From Engraulis encrasicolus (Eukaryota > Chordata > Actinopteri > Clupeiformes > Engraulidae): a DNA stretch of 64,000 nucleotides. A program made the translations under genes and the position numbers. The stretch spans positions 32,869,748 to 32,933,747 of the forward strand of contig NC_085871.1 in NCBI RefSeq assembly GCF_034702125.1, read 5' to 3'. Under the pieces are notes generated by a model. The model searched no databases and was not told where the DNA came from. It was given only the letters and a program-made list of their open reading frames with translations. Below, one piece after another: positions 1 through 38,217 of the stretch. Within the stretch, counting starts at the first letter, position 1, and each line of letters starts with the position of its first letter.

Positions 1-93
1 ATGAGTGACAATTACAATGATGAAAGGTCTCAGGTGAGCCTCAAGCCACCACACCTTCAGAAGATACCACTAAGGTCAAGGTAGGCCTACAGT

Positions 94-640
94 ATGCCAA
101 ATTGGATGGGATATTCTTCAAAGGAATATCTCAAAATCCAAGTGGAAAGACAAGCTGAGTGTCAACTGTGCACAACCAAGAACGCCGTTATTTGTGGCTC
201 TTATCTAGGAACAACAAATTGCAAGACACATTTGAAAAGAAGACATTCAGAGAATCACAAGAGTGTGCAAGAAGCCAGGAGAAGAAAGCTAAAACACCAA
301 TATAAAGGCAGACTTGTTTGTTCAATCATGCCAGCCTACCACTTCTGCAATACCACAAAGTAAAGACGACTCCCTTGTGAAAGCCTTTATTGTCAAAGGA
401 ATACACTTATTAACCACCGTTGAACAAACAGAATTTCGACCATACATTGACCTCTTGTTATGGTACATACATGTTGGAGCTTATACTTCTCATATTCCAG
501 TTGCGCAGGAGACAGCGGTTACCCTCTCCACAGATACTCATATCCCCCTCACCAACCCACAGATTGTTGAAGAGCTGCACTACAACAGCATGCATATAAA
601 AGGATGCGGTCGGACATGGAGTGCACTATTGGCCATATGA
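94..640 (+). pseudogene. hAT-like transposase N-terminal remnant with BED-type zinc finger
   Basis: The reading frame from 94 encodes a BED-finger pattern: CQLC, then about 20 residues later TNCKTHLKRRHSE (C-x2-C...H-x5-H type). It breaks near 310 and continues in another frame with VKAFIVKG and TEFRPYIDLL, similar to the segment after the BED finger in hAT transposases. The catalytic core is not present in the window. A decayed DNA-transposon or ZBED-like fragment. The stretch 641-1060 shows nothing recognisable. Confidence 0.5.
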
Positions 641-1068
641 AGGGCTGTTGGAACTGTCTTGACTGATGTATCAACATTCTCCCCTGTGTCAAATCTGTTG
701 CCTCCAGAAGTTACACTCTCACCTCGGGTGCCTACAAATAAATATGCTCTCCCGACCCTTGTGCACCAATCACCATCCTGTTGAACCCCTGTAGGCCTAA
801 TCAGTTCATGTCATTACTACTTGACATGTAGTAGTTCCGCCAGAGTTATCTTCCCCGCACAATCTTTGTCACTCCTGTGGCTTTAAGACCTTCTTCAGAC
901 TGCCTCCAGGAAGAAGCAGTCGCATCAGCATTTCCAAAGCATGTCAACCTAGAAATGCAGACCTCCGCTAAGCAAGCTGTTTGATAGAACATTTGTCTGT
1001 GTTACACAAGTCTCTCTGCCTTGTTTTTGTTCAGATAAAAGCTGGAATGTCAACATTTGCCCTATCCC

Positions 1069-1474
1069 TAGTGTTGCCAAAAGAAAATCAACCAAAGTCG
1101 TTATTGGCTGGCTGAAAAGTCGCTAGAAGTCGCTAGATGATGTCATGGCGTTACGTATGACATCACAGTGTCACGCACGGCGCGCTGATCTACAGAAAAC
1201 GTGCCCACATGCCTTTGTCCACAGTAGAAATGGGCGGTGCTAACTACTTTTTGGAGATCAGAGCTAATCTGCAGCCCTGCTTACCATGGTTAACGCTTCT
1301 GATGGTGGTGCAGAGTCTCAATTATGTTGAAAAACAATGATTTGTAAATGTGCATTTGAAAAAGTCGCCAGATGCACCAAAAAGTTGCTAAAGGCGCTAG
1401 ATGAGGTTTTTAGTCACCAGGGACGTCAAAAAGTCACTAAATCTAACAACAAAGTCATTAATGTGGCAACACTG
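1069..1474. mobile_element. hAT-type MITE, 406 bp
   Basis: The termini are inverted (TAGTGTTGCC at the start, GGCAACACTG at the end). They are flanked by CCTATCCC (1061-1068) and CCTACCCC (1475-1482), an 8-bp target duplication with one mismatch. The interior repeats short AAGTCGCTAGA-like blocks. No coding capacity. Confidence 0.7.
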
Positions 1475-1923
1475 CCTACCCCGCAATGGTGAAGAATAAT
1501 TTTTAAAAATCGTGGATCCAGAAAGTTTATGAGTTATCCTGCTGAGAGACAAACAGACAGACAAACCAACGTGACCGAAAACATAACCGCCTTGGTGGAG
1601 GTAAAAAGCCGAAACTGTTTGCAAACCATCTGGAACCTAGAAATGTGTGTAATACAGAGTTACCTATGACCACCATATCCACCTTCTCGGGGTCCAGCTG
1701 GTTCTTCAGACCCTTTCCCTTTCCAGTCAAGCAGGCATGTGCCAGTGTGTCATTGCCAAAAACCAGAACCAGGAGCTCCTGGACAAAACGACTCTGTACC
1801 TCACAGTGTAGACAGCCCTTACAAAAATGGACCATGGTTTATTATGGTTATTACTATATTTACCATGGTATGCCATGATTACTCTAAGTATAATATGCAT
1901 AAGTGTACTATAGCTGTCATAGT

Positions 1924-2121
1924 CAGTGTTGCCAGATTGGGCTGTTTCCCGCCTAATTAGGCTGCTTAGGATGGCCGTAAGCGGGTTAAAATGTCATTTA
2001 GCAGAAAAACCCGCCCAATTTTTGCCATAGAAATCAATAGAATTGGGCGGGATTTTGTGCTTCTAGGCGGGTTATGAGCATTTTTTGGGCTGGAAATTAT
2101 CAGCCTCATCTGGCAAACCTG
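1924..2121. mobile_element. hAT-type MITE, 198 bp, perfect 8-bp target duplication
   Basis: Starts CAGTGTTGCCAGAT and ends ATCTGGCAAACCTG, flanked on both sides by GTCATAGT (1916-1923 and 2122-2129). The interior holds inverted GGCGGG-containing arms. It sits inside a region (about 1830-2360) with many ACCATGGTT-type short repeats. Confidence 0.8.
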
Positions 2122-3595
2122 GTCATAGTAGTAGCCCTTACAAAGATTAAGCATGGTTCTACTATGAAAACTAACCATGGTTTTACAATATATTTATCAT
2201 AGTTGTTCATGGTTTTTAGTATAATCATGACAACCATGGTTTGTGACTATGGTTGAACTTATACTAACCCTAGTATCCTCTTTGCCATAAACATGGTCCC
2301 CCCCAAACCATGTTTTTTTGAAGCCATGGTCGCCCACCCCAAAAGCCTTTTTTTAAAAAAAACCTTGGTTGCCATTTGCCACGAACCATTTTCACAAGGG
2401 AGGGTTCTCAAGTCTCACGCTTTGAGCGTGTGACACACACAACTCAACTAGTTCACACTCTCACACGCCACACTTCATGTGATTTGTCTCTCAGAAATTT
2501 TGATAACTTCGGCCCACCTACTGTATCCACAGACGTGTCAGACATTGGTGGCAACATGATCTCTCAGAATTCCGTGGAATGGACACCGATCTTTGGGACA
2601 CGAAATCCGTGTCCACCAATCAGAAAATACAAGGTTCTGTTGTAGGGCAGATCAATTTCTTCTAATAGCGTGCTACAACAGACAGTTGAAGTGAAATTGA
2701 GAATTTCTGAATTAGAGAACTGGCAGGCGAACTGGAGACGCAGGAGCCAGAGCCATTAGGTGATAACTTAATTTAGGTGATGATGTAAGTTTTTTTTAAT
2801 ACAGTATGAGACAACTAGTTTTAACCTACTCTTTAGATCAGGGGGTGGCAACCCTATGGCACCCAAAAGCTACTTAAAGCAATAGCCGTTTGGTAAAAAG
2901 TCATCACTGTAAAACTTGTTCACAGTTACAAACTCTTTGCTTTTCTCCATTTACCAAAGACAGTGAAGCAGCAGGAATATTCTACCAGAGAAAGGAAATG
3001 TGGCACTTTCTTTCAGTCATTGAGCCATTGTGTGAAGTGCCATCATGTTATGTGCGTTAAGAAACATCAATCTGACTGAAAATAAGCGCATTGTCAAGCG
3101 CATCCTTCGGATAGTTCCAAATGTTGAAGTTGTTATAGACCTCCCTGCATGGCTAAAGAGTGATTCTTTGATTTATCATAAAATGAAAGAAGCCCCAGTA
3201 ACCACAGACAGGGGAGAGCCTCAGTAAACAACAAGGTGCGTTCAATTTTTTTAAAACCCAGCGTGCTGCCTTAACGTCTGTGTGAAATTAGGCCTACATA
3301 CACATGTTGGTCTTGATCGTATGACAAAATAATTTAATCTGCTTTATTATCTTTGAAAATAACCGTTAGGCAAAAAGTGTTTCACTGGTTGGCTCTCCTG
3401 CTTAATTCTGTCATAAGACCTTGGTGGGAGCAGCAGACACACATCAAAAAATCCTATTCCCTCTTGTGTCCATGCACAAAGCACAGGGCTACTGAGCTAT
3501 CTCTTCATTTTTCTGCATAAAATGATAAATGATGCAAGAAATAGCATTGTATTTGTGCATTCATGTCCCTTCAGAGGTCTTTAGAGTAGACTATA

Positions 3596-5274
3596 CAACC
3601 CCTGGCAAAAAGTATGGAATCACCTGTCGTGGAGGATGTTCATTGAGTTGTTTCAATTTATAAAAAATAGAAGGATGAATGATACGACACAGACCTCAAG
3701 TCATTTACAAAGGGGAACTGTCTGGCTTTAAGAAACACCAAAAGAAATCAAGAAAAACAATTAAGTTAGTATGTAATTGTTACTTTTTTAGAGCATGCAT
3801 AGAGAAAAAAATATGGAATCACTCAACTCGGAGGAAAAATATATGGAATCATGAAAAATAAACAGACAAAAGAACGCTTCAAGACTTTTTGCACCACCTC
3901 TGGGCTTCTTAACAACCCACAGCCTCTGAGGAATGGCATTAATGGATGAAAAACAGTACCCTTCATCAATTTTACTCACTCTTTCTCTGATTGCAGTTAC
4001 CACATTGGCTTTACAGGTTGGAGCCTTGTCATGGACCATTTTCTTAAACGTCTACCTCAGATTTTCATTTGGTTGAGGTCCAGACTGTTTGTAAGCTGAC
4101 GATATGTTTTTCTTCAATGGATGACATCACTGATTTTACAGTATGACAAGTAAAGATCCATTAACATCCCAAGAAAAGATTTCATTATCTCCAAGCATCT
4201 CTTCAATTGATTGGATAAGAAAAGTGTCCAAAACAACAACGTTAACTTGTGCATTTATTGAAAATGTAATGCAGTCATGTTCCCCCCAGTGCCTTCACCT
4301 GACATGCAGCCCCATAGGCTATTGTCAATGACAGTGGACATTTGTACGTTTTCATTAGTCAGTCATCCTCATTTTCATTTTTCATCAACCCCATGTAATA
4401 AGTGCACCAGACAACACTTCCAGCATCACATTGTTCAAAGAGGATTCACAATTAATCAATTAAATAGACTTCCATGCAGTCAACTGTCTGAATGCTCTTT
4501 TTGGGCCAAATTTGTTGTTTTTCCAATTTGGGTGCATGTGTAAGTTCAGATATCCGTGAATGTCTCTGTATGTAAAGCCCATTTGCTTTAGGTGATTGGA
4601 GATGGTTGCCAATGCCTTTTCAATAAATACTCAAGTTTATATTGAAATTTTCTGATCCAATCAGTTGAAAGGATGCTTCGGAATGATGAAATCATCTCTC
4701 GAAATGGTAATGTACCTGTCCATTGGCAAAACCTTTGAATACATTCTTTAAAGATGAAAAACATAAGGTCAAGTGTCATGGCCTACAAAAAGCCTTGAAC
4801 TCAAATCCAAGACGATATCTGTGGTGGAAATTTGAAAAACATGGTCAATGGCAAGGCTCCAATCCGTTAAGATGATCTGGCACTGTAATCAGAGATAAAA
4901 TGGAGCAAAAATTATGAAGGGAATGTTTTTTCCTCGTAAATGCCATGCCTCAGAGACTGTAAGTTGTTCTAAAATCCAAAAGTGGTTCAAAAAAGCTTTT
5001 GGAGTGCTTTTTTGTTTGTTTGTTTTTCATGATTCCATATTTTTTTCCTCAGAGTTCAGTGATTCCATATTTTTTTCTCTGTGCATGATCTAAAAAAGTA
5101 ACCATTACTTACTAACACAAATGTTTCTTTTGGTGTTTCTTAAAGCCAGACAGTTGCACTTTGAAATGACTTGAGGTTTGTGTCACATCTTTCATCCTTC
5201 TAGTTTTTATCAAATAAAACGACTCAATGAACATCCTCCACGACAGGTGATTCCATACTTTTTGCCAGGGGTTG
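3596..5274. mobile_element. Tc1/mariner-like transposon with ~280-bp inverted repeats, decayed
   Basis: The ends CAACCCCTGGCAAAAAG and its inverse are flanked by TA on both sides (3594-3595 and 5275-5276). Inverted similarity runs about 280 bp inward from each end. ATATGGAATCA-like motifs occur at the outer tip and twice at the inner edge of each arm, an IR/DR arrangement as in Tc1-type elements. On the minus strand near 4039-3890 a fragment (INAIPQRLWVV..GGAKS) weakly resembles the C-terminus of Tc1-type transposases. No intact transposase frame remains. Confidence 0.65.
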
Positions 5275-5276
5275 TA

Positions 5277-6290
5277 GTAGGCTTATGTTTTTGTGACTGC
5301 CAGCTTTCCTTCTCCCTGTTGTCGCAATTTCAGATTTAAATTAACCCTTGAAGCGCCATGGCAACAGGGTCTGTACTAGAGTAGCTATTAAATTGGGCTA
5401 TTGGGCTGAACACCTTCCACTGAAAACACTAAATAATTGAAAAATTTAAAAAAAAGTATGTTCACAAACAGTCCACATGCAACATTTACATGTAAAATAA
5501 TTGGCTATGATGTGATGTAGGCCTAATATTTGTTAATTATCCAAATATCCATCCATATTCTTATTTTGTGCCTTTTTGTGCCATTTAACATCAGTTTCTG
5601 TTCCTTAAAACTGTTGTAGCCTACTGCAATTGAAACCTGCTGTTTCAGTGCAGTAGCCTGCTGTGAGCCAGCCGTATTAGCCGACCCAAGTGCTATAAAT
5701 GATTGGTTTAGACCTATTGAATAAATGGTGTATTTGATCTAATCAAGTCACTTTTAAGTAGCTGGGTGGTTGAAGAGAAACCTACAGGTAGAGGGTCGAT
5801 GGGTCTGCATCCGTCCGTTTTAAACTATTTTTTGTTTTTGAAAGGCGGTTTTAAATAAAATGCATTATTATTATTATTACAAATAAGTGTTTCAGATTGC
5901 TATTTGTATACGTCCCCAACTGTAGTATATGATGACTAAAAAATGTATGACCATCCTTCTAGATATGCTGTCTCCTGCTGTGAAATGGCTCCCTCTGGTG
6001 CACTATAGGGGAATGACAGCCAAAGTCTATAAAATGTCATGTTGGTGGGCCATATGTGTTTTTCTGTTACACATGATTGGGATAACATCCGATATACATG
6101 AGGAGGTATGAGGAGGAGTAAGATGATAAGCAGCTAATCATGTGAGCACATTTTTGAGTGACAGTAGTTTCCAAACAATCAGAGGTTGAAAAGGGATACT
6201 CCAGTCACAGCCAAATTAGGCCTACTTCTCAATTTTAACCAGAGTACCAGGACTTAATGGCATGCCTGTATATAATACTGCATTTGAATT
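5277..6290. other. non-coding, no recognisable element
   Basis: AT-rich sequence with a short ATT run near 5866-5880. I see no exon, RNA gene or bounded repeat. Confidence 0.5.
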
Positions 6291-6296
6291 TTCTTC

Positions 6297-6930
6297 AGGT
6301 GCAACTAATCCAAAATGCTGGAGCAAGAATTGTAACTAAAACAAAAAAGACCACATCACTCCAGTACTTAGGTCATTGCACTGGCTACCAGTGAGATTTA
6401 GAATTGAGTTTAAAACTCTTCTGATAGTTTACAAGTCACTAAACGGCTTAGACCCTAAAAATAAGCCTACAGTAAATATGCTTTCGATGAAAGAAATACA
6501 GGACAGTTCATTGAGGTGGGGGGTCTGGGGGTCCTTCCCCAGAAAGTTTTGCATTTCTTAAATGTAATTTCCTGCATTTTAACGTGTCCCGTTTCAGCTT
6601 GATACAAAACCCATACTTTTATCTCTACATTCCAAAAAAAGGATTCTGTATTTTAAGTGGCTTGTGGGGGGCCAGAATCTTGCCATCCAAGGGCCGTCAT
6701 TTGAATAGCACTGCCTTAGATCTTCAGAATCTCCTGTACTGGTTGTGGCTAGGGTCAAGTCTATGGTGAAATGATATTTAGTCATTATGCTGCAAAATAC
6801 TGGAACCAATTTCCTGTAAATTAGAACTGCCCCAACAGTATCTTGTTTTAAAAAGAAAGAAAAAAACAGATTTAGGCTATTCGCATCTGCCTTTGGTGAT
6901 AGTTTATTACATACTATCTATAACCCTATA
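6297..6930 (+). pseudogene. LINE ORF2 C-terminal fragment, interrupted
   Basis: Translation gives blocks typical of the reverse-transcriptase tail of Rex1/L2/CR1-like LINEs: LIQNAGARIVTK-like sequence from 6300, then HWLPVRFRIEFKTLLIVYKSLNGL (6376-6450). The frame is lost around 6500 and homology resumes at about 6715 with VVARVKS, AKYWNQFPV and a Lys-rich tail near 6870. The middle ~200 bp (about 6505-6710) look like unrelated inserted sequence. Confidence 0.6.
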
Positions 6931-7129
6931 GTTTCTTTTTCTTCTCTTTTCTCTACTCTTTAGCACATTGAACAACATTTTTGTATGTGTTTTTTAGTTA
7001 TTTTGATTGATTGATTAATTGATACTTGCATTGGCCAATGTTCGGCAAACCGCTCTGACTGATTTTCCCTGTTACCAGCCCCACCATAGGCAGACCCCTG
7101 GACCTTGTGTTGGTTTGTTGCAAGGGGCA

Positions 7130-7560
7130 AGCATACTAATAATTCTCTGACAGTTTATTTAATATGCAAGAGACCGAGGTCCCCTAGCTAGCATACCAAT
7201 TGTTCTCAGACAGACAGTATATTATTTAGTATGCTTGCAGCCGCCGCTTGCCCATAGACAAGCGTACTAATTGTTCTCTGTCAGTTTATTATTCTTATTT
7301 AGTATAATAATTATTCTATGACAGTTAATTATCTTTCTACATTTTTCACTTTCTTATTCTATGGGAATCTCCAGCCATTCGTACTCCGACTTTGAATCGC
7401 CGCAGCATTCGAGATAGAGACACGATTGTAACACCAAAACGACCGTCTCGAAAAGGGCTCTGAGCCTTATCATGTTAAGTCTTGACTCAAGACCCAGGTT
7501 CAATCGCTGGGTCGTTTTTGACATTTCAGTAGCCCCAAGTTTTCTCTCAATTCCTGTGAA
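7130..7560. repeat. interspersed repeat with GCATACTAAT-type internal repeats
   Basis: Four variants of a block with ACTAATTGTTCTCTGACAG-like sequence occur at about 7130-7340. From 7405 the sequence (TTCGAGATAGAGACAC, AAAACGACCG) matches the inverse of 21340-21395, so both belong to one dispersed family of unknown class. Confidence 0.45.
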
Positions 7561-8491
7561 TTAAGCACATTTCTAGATTTTAGTACAGAATGAATGTGAT
7601 AAGAATGTTGATAGGATGATGAATAATGATATGATGCTGATGGCTCCAATACAATACATATAGTTCATTCTTCCAACTTACCTGTGAGCCAAGTTGCACT
7701 GACCATAAAGCCTTATGTTGTATTTGATGAAGAAACTAAATAACCTAACCTTTTGTGCTTAGTCATTGACTTGCTGGTAATGATGCAAATCTTTTATGTA
7801 ATGTTAATAATAATAGCAGAATGTATGACTGCATATTCATTGTTAATGGCGCAGTTCTGTATTTAAAAAAGAGAGAAATCTCACATAAGTAAGCTCCACT
7901 TAACCATGTTTGTTTGACAATTGGTTATGCTTTTCTAAGTCATATTTTCCAAAAAATCAATAAACACTGACTTGAATGTATATGTTGTCACTTTGCTGGC
8001 AATGCTTAGAGCTTATGTGTTTACTTATTTTATACAATACTGGAATAAAATGAGGGGAAAAAAATAATGGTAAGGTGTAATACTGGTATTAATAGAATGG
8101 CAAAGGAACTGGCAACTGTTTTGCTTTGAAGGTTTCACTATGTAACTTCCCTAGTTTTACACCTTTAACTAGTTCAGTCTTGCCATCTGGGCAAAAGAGA
8201 TATTGCCTAAAATTGATATCTGATATCTGAATTCAGAAGCACAAACAAGTTAGGGAAATGGTTTTGCTACCTAGACAAATATACCTCCAGTCCTGTGGAC
8301 TTTTATGGTACTTATGGACATAACAGGAGAAATTGCACAACCTGGAAAAAATGGCAAGAGCCGCCATTGGTCTAGAGCAAATATGTTATGTTATGTTATA
8401 TTATGATATGATATGATATGATATGATATGATGTTCATTTTGACAACCACTGCAATCTGAAACATCAGATCCTACTGATAATTAAAAACAT

Positions 8492-9907
8492 GGGGTGCAT
8501 CTCTCAAAGCCGAAGTAGCTAGTCGGTTAGCAACGTTGTATAGTAGATACTATAAAAGTTGCTAACTCTTGTGTCTCGAATGTTAGCACACAAAGTAACT
8601 ACTGCTTGGAGTAATGTGCACTCTGAAGTAGTGGTGACAAGTGAGGCGCCTCCTATCCGTATCTGGACAGTGAAGTTGAAGTACAGCAGGAGTAGATCCA
8701 TTGAGTCCAGACATCACCTCAGCCACCCCAAGTAACACACAGCGCTAGTCTACTTCAGAGTGTGACTCCACCCATTAGCTAAACTTGTAGTAAAGCGCTG
8801 AAAATCAATCGACATGCACACAAAGTCATGATACAGCTGCGAGAGTGCTCAGAACACAAATTCACGTCATGTCATTTGTTCGTGAAATATGTCATATCCT
8901 TGGAATCTGATGAATCCCACACTAATAATATACTTTTAGCTGTATACCGATTGAATTTCGTGTCATTTCGATGTGTAATTTGTGAAATATTTAGATTAGA
9001 AAGTATTGGTTACTCCCGGAAATGCACCAGTGTACGTTTCAAGTACTTAATTCTTTTTGCTGCGAATTTCATTTCATAACCTAGGGGTATTTACGCTTGT
9101 CTATCAATGGGAAGACGCGAGCCACGCAGGTTCGAATCCAGTGTGCAGCATATCGACAACAACTCGTGAAATCGTGTTTTGGACTCTACAGTGTAACACA
9201 TGTTCCCTTGGCTGCACGTGTGTGTTGGTAATGCACAAAATAAATAATCTATTTCTGCCAGATATTTCCAAAATTGTGGCACTGCAAACATGTGGATTCG
9301 AACCAGCGTGGCTTCTGTTTTCCCATTGGGATGCAAGCGTGAATACCACTAGGCTATGTAATGAAATCCGCACGAAGTTTTTAGGCATATGACAATTCAA
9401 CAGGTGATTTTCTGGGAGTAACCACAACTTTATTGTCTAAATATTTTACAAATTACACCTCGGAATGAAATGAAATCCAATCGGCATGCAGATAATACTG
9501 CATTATTGGTGCGGACGGTGTCAGATTGTAATGCCACGGCCGTGTTTTTTCACAAAGAAATTACAAGGTGTATTGTGGAGGAAACAGCGGAGTCACGGTG
9601 TCGTGACATCCAATCAAATGTGCTGGTGGTGGTCGTACACTATTGCGTTCTACTTCACGCACTGAATTTAGGAGGAAACAGCTGAATCATGACTCAGCAA
9701 TCATGCTTATCTCTTGTTGCTTCTTTGGTCACGCACTGCAATGCCAAGAAAGTAAGTAGCGGTGTGGACTCAGGAAAGTAGCCACACTACTTTGGGCTTA
9801 CTGTGGGAGTAGTAAGGTTTCGAGAAATGCACGTATTTCGCCTTGAAGTTAGTAGATAACTACAAAGTACATCTGTAGTTCAATGCTAACATTGGAGAAA
9901 CGTACCC
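8492..9907. mobile_element. 1.4-kb foldback element with tRNA-like sequence in each arm
   Basis: The ends are inverted (GGGTGCATCTCTC / GAGAAACGTACCC). Inverted similarity continues deep into the element: the block CGATTGAATTTCGTG... (8948-9035) pairs with the complement of 9400-9485, and GTCATGATACAGCTG pairs with the inverse of 9681-9695. Each arm carries a tRNA-like unit with GGTTCGAATCC (plus at ~9129, minus at ~9303); the minus-strand arm also has a box A match TAGCCTAGTGG. Longest plus-strand frame 111 codons, with no transposase. Class uncertain. Confidence 0.65.
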
Positions 9908-10254
9908 ATAGTTTGACCAACCTATGATTTTGGCAACCACTACATTCTGGAACCTCAGACCTTATTGATAACTTCTAGCAAGGTTGCCAACATTAGAAAA
10001 AGAATCCCCTGAATTTAAAGTGCCCACCACCCACCACCACCACCTAAATAAAGACTAACCATTAAATAGATTGTTTGTGACCTTTTGGCCTCTTCAAATT
10101 TGACCTTAAAGATCAAGTTCCATGTCGGCAACAAGGTGACTCTGTAACCTTACTCCATGCTGATAACTTAGCATGGTTGCAAAGGCTTTAAACAATGGAC
10201 ACCTTATATTAAACCTATATTACACACTGAATATTCAGACACACAGCTCACAAT

Positions 10255-11579
10255 TGGTATCACGAACAATATATTTTATTTTAATCTTCAACAAATACAA
10301 ATTATACTGTACACAAGCCAAGTTTTATCTGTCAACATTATCTTTCCATAAGATCTTTAAAGAAATATATGACCACTTCATTGACCACTATATTTTATCT
10401 GGAGAACAATACACAAGGTCTGCATACCAAGGCCATAGCCTTGATGTCAGCCTCTTCTTTCTAAAGCAATATTTTATGCAAAATCCCATGTTCCTCTTCA
10501 AACTAGACTATATATTGACAGTAACATATATCAACACAGTATTTAAGAAATGTTGCTGTGTCATAGCCAAATTGGCCTAATGGTGCATATGGTACTGGTA
10601 TTAATCCTGGTTGTGTATTAAAATCTGTTAGCTGGCGTTTAATTAAAACAAATCTTAATGCATCACAATATAGTCTGACAAAATATGAAAAAGTAACTTG
10701 ATTTTCACAACTACTGTACTATGAGAACAAGAAAGTAAACTGGGTTGTGTAAGGTGTAGTAATGTATTTTAGTTAAATGCAAGTAACGTCACATCTATTG
10801 CACCACAGTATCCATTTTTTTTTCAAACATAACTCCCTTTTCCCTACATAATCATTTCCATAAATAAAGCTTAAACACAGCTGTGCAAATGTAAGGGATA
10901 GTCTACAATAGATTCAAATTGAAAGTCTCTACATCAGTCTTTGCACGGTGAACCAGGCATCTATAATTGTTTTGCATGGAAATGAGCTTGATGAACTTGA
11001 ATAATGCATTTGTATTTAAGGGCCTTTGCATTGCATCACAAATTGTGTGGTCCATCCTGCGTCCATTTCTCCCATCCATCTCTTCTACACTGCTACGTCA
11101 CACAAGGGAAGGAGTGAAAGGATTCAGTTGCGATCAAAGGTGCCATGATTTAAGTGGTAGGGTTGAATGTTTTTAAGCCACAGTCCTCCAATCTTGGAAA
11201 TATGCTCACTTCCCCATCCTTCCCTTGAGTTAAATAATTGAGTTTGACCTTTTTCCATTTCTTCCTGCTTTTCTCAGACTCTGGCGATATTTTACTCCTA
11301 CTTCCAAGCCAGCATGTCATCATTTAAGTAAATGAGTCCTGCTAGCTTCTAATAAACTGGAAGAACAGGAGAAATGCCACAAAATTACTGTCACTGAAGG
11401 GGAGGGAGGACATTAGCATATTTGCAGAAATGTCCGCCTGTGGATTCAAGGAGTGGGGGTATGAGGTGGCCTGAGGAGGCAGTGGTCCAGAGAGTTCTTG
11501 AAGCTGCCCGTTGCATTTTTTTTTTTATTATTCACCAACAGACGGCCTCAAAACAGGGAAACTGTTTGATCGAGGTCGA
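10255..11579 (-). other. mid1: probable mid1 3' UTR; candidate poly(A) signals
   Basis: The sequence after the stop is AT-rich and free of the mobile elements that crowd the rest of the window, as expected of a long 3'UTR. Two AATAAA hexamers on the minus strand are candidates: one at about 11528-11523, only ~52 nt after the stop, and one at 10280-10275. MID1 3'UTRs are long in mammals, so the distal site is more likely. A plus-strand open frame (10173-10580, 135 codons) lies here; it has AT-driven composition and no recognisable domain and is not called a gene. Confidence 0.35.
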
Positions 11580-38156
<26,577 letters not shown>

Positions 38157-38217
38157 CCTGTCAGGCGGAGCCAAGCGGAGAGGTCGTCAGCGAAATCCAG
38201 GGAAGCCGCACAGCTAT
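38157..38217 (-). other. mid1: mid1 5' UTR part of the first coding exon, with upstream splice acceptor
   Basis: On the minus strand a pyrimidine-rich stretch ending CTCTGCAG lies at 38225-38218, just after an ACTG branch-like motif. It would place the exon's 5' edge at 38217, 61 nt before the ATG. In mammals the MID1 start exon is preceded by spliced, alternative non-coding first exons, so an acceptor here fits. The non-coding first exon(s) and promoter cannot be located from sequence alone and may lie anywhere upstream, including beyond 64000. Confidence 0.5.

Noticed and set aside
2836..3240. hAT element starting CAGGGGGTGGCAACC
   Set aside because: Only one end is recognisable; no second terminus or target duplication found.
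10173..10580. 135-codon plus-strand frame
   Set aside because: AT-rich, no recognisable domain, and located in the probable mid1 3'UTR.
38157..38174. N-terminal extension MAPPDR of mid1
   Set aside because: The first codon is TTG, not ATG. The ATG at 38156 has a strong context and matches the family start.
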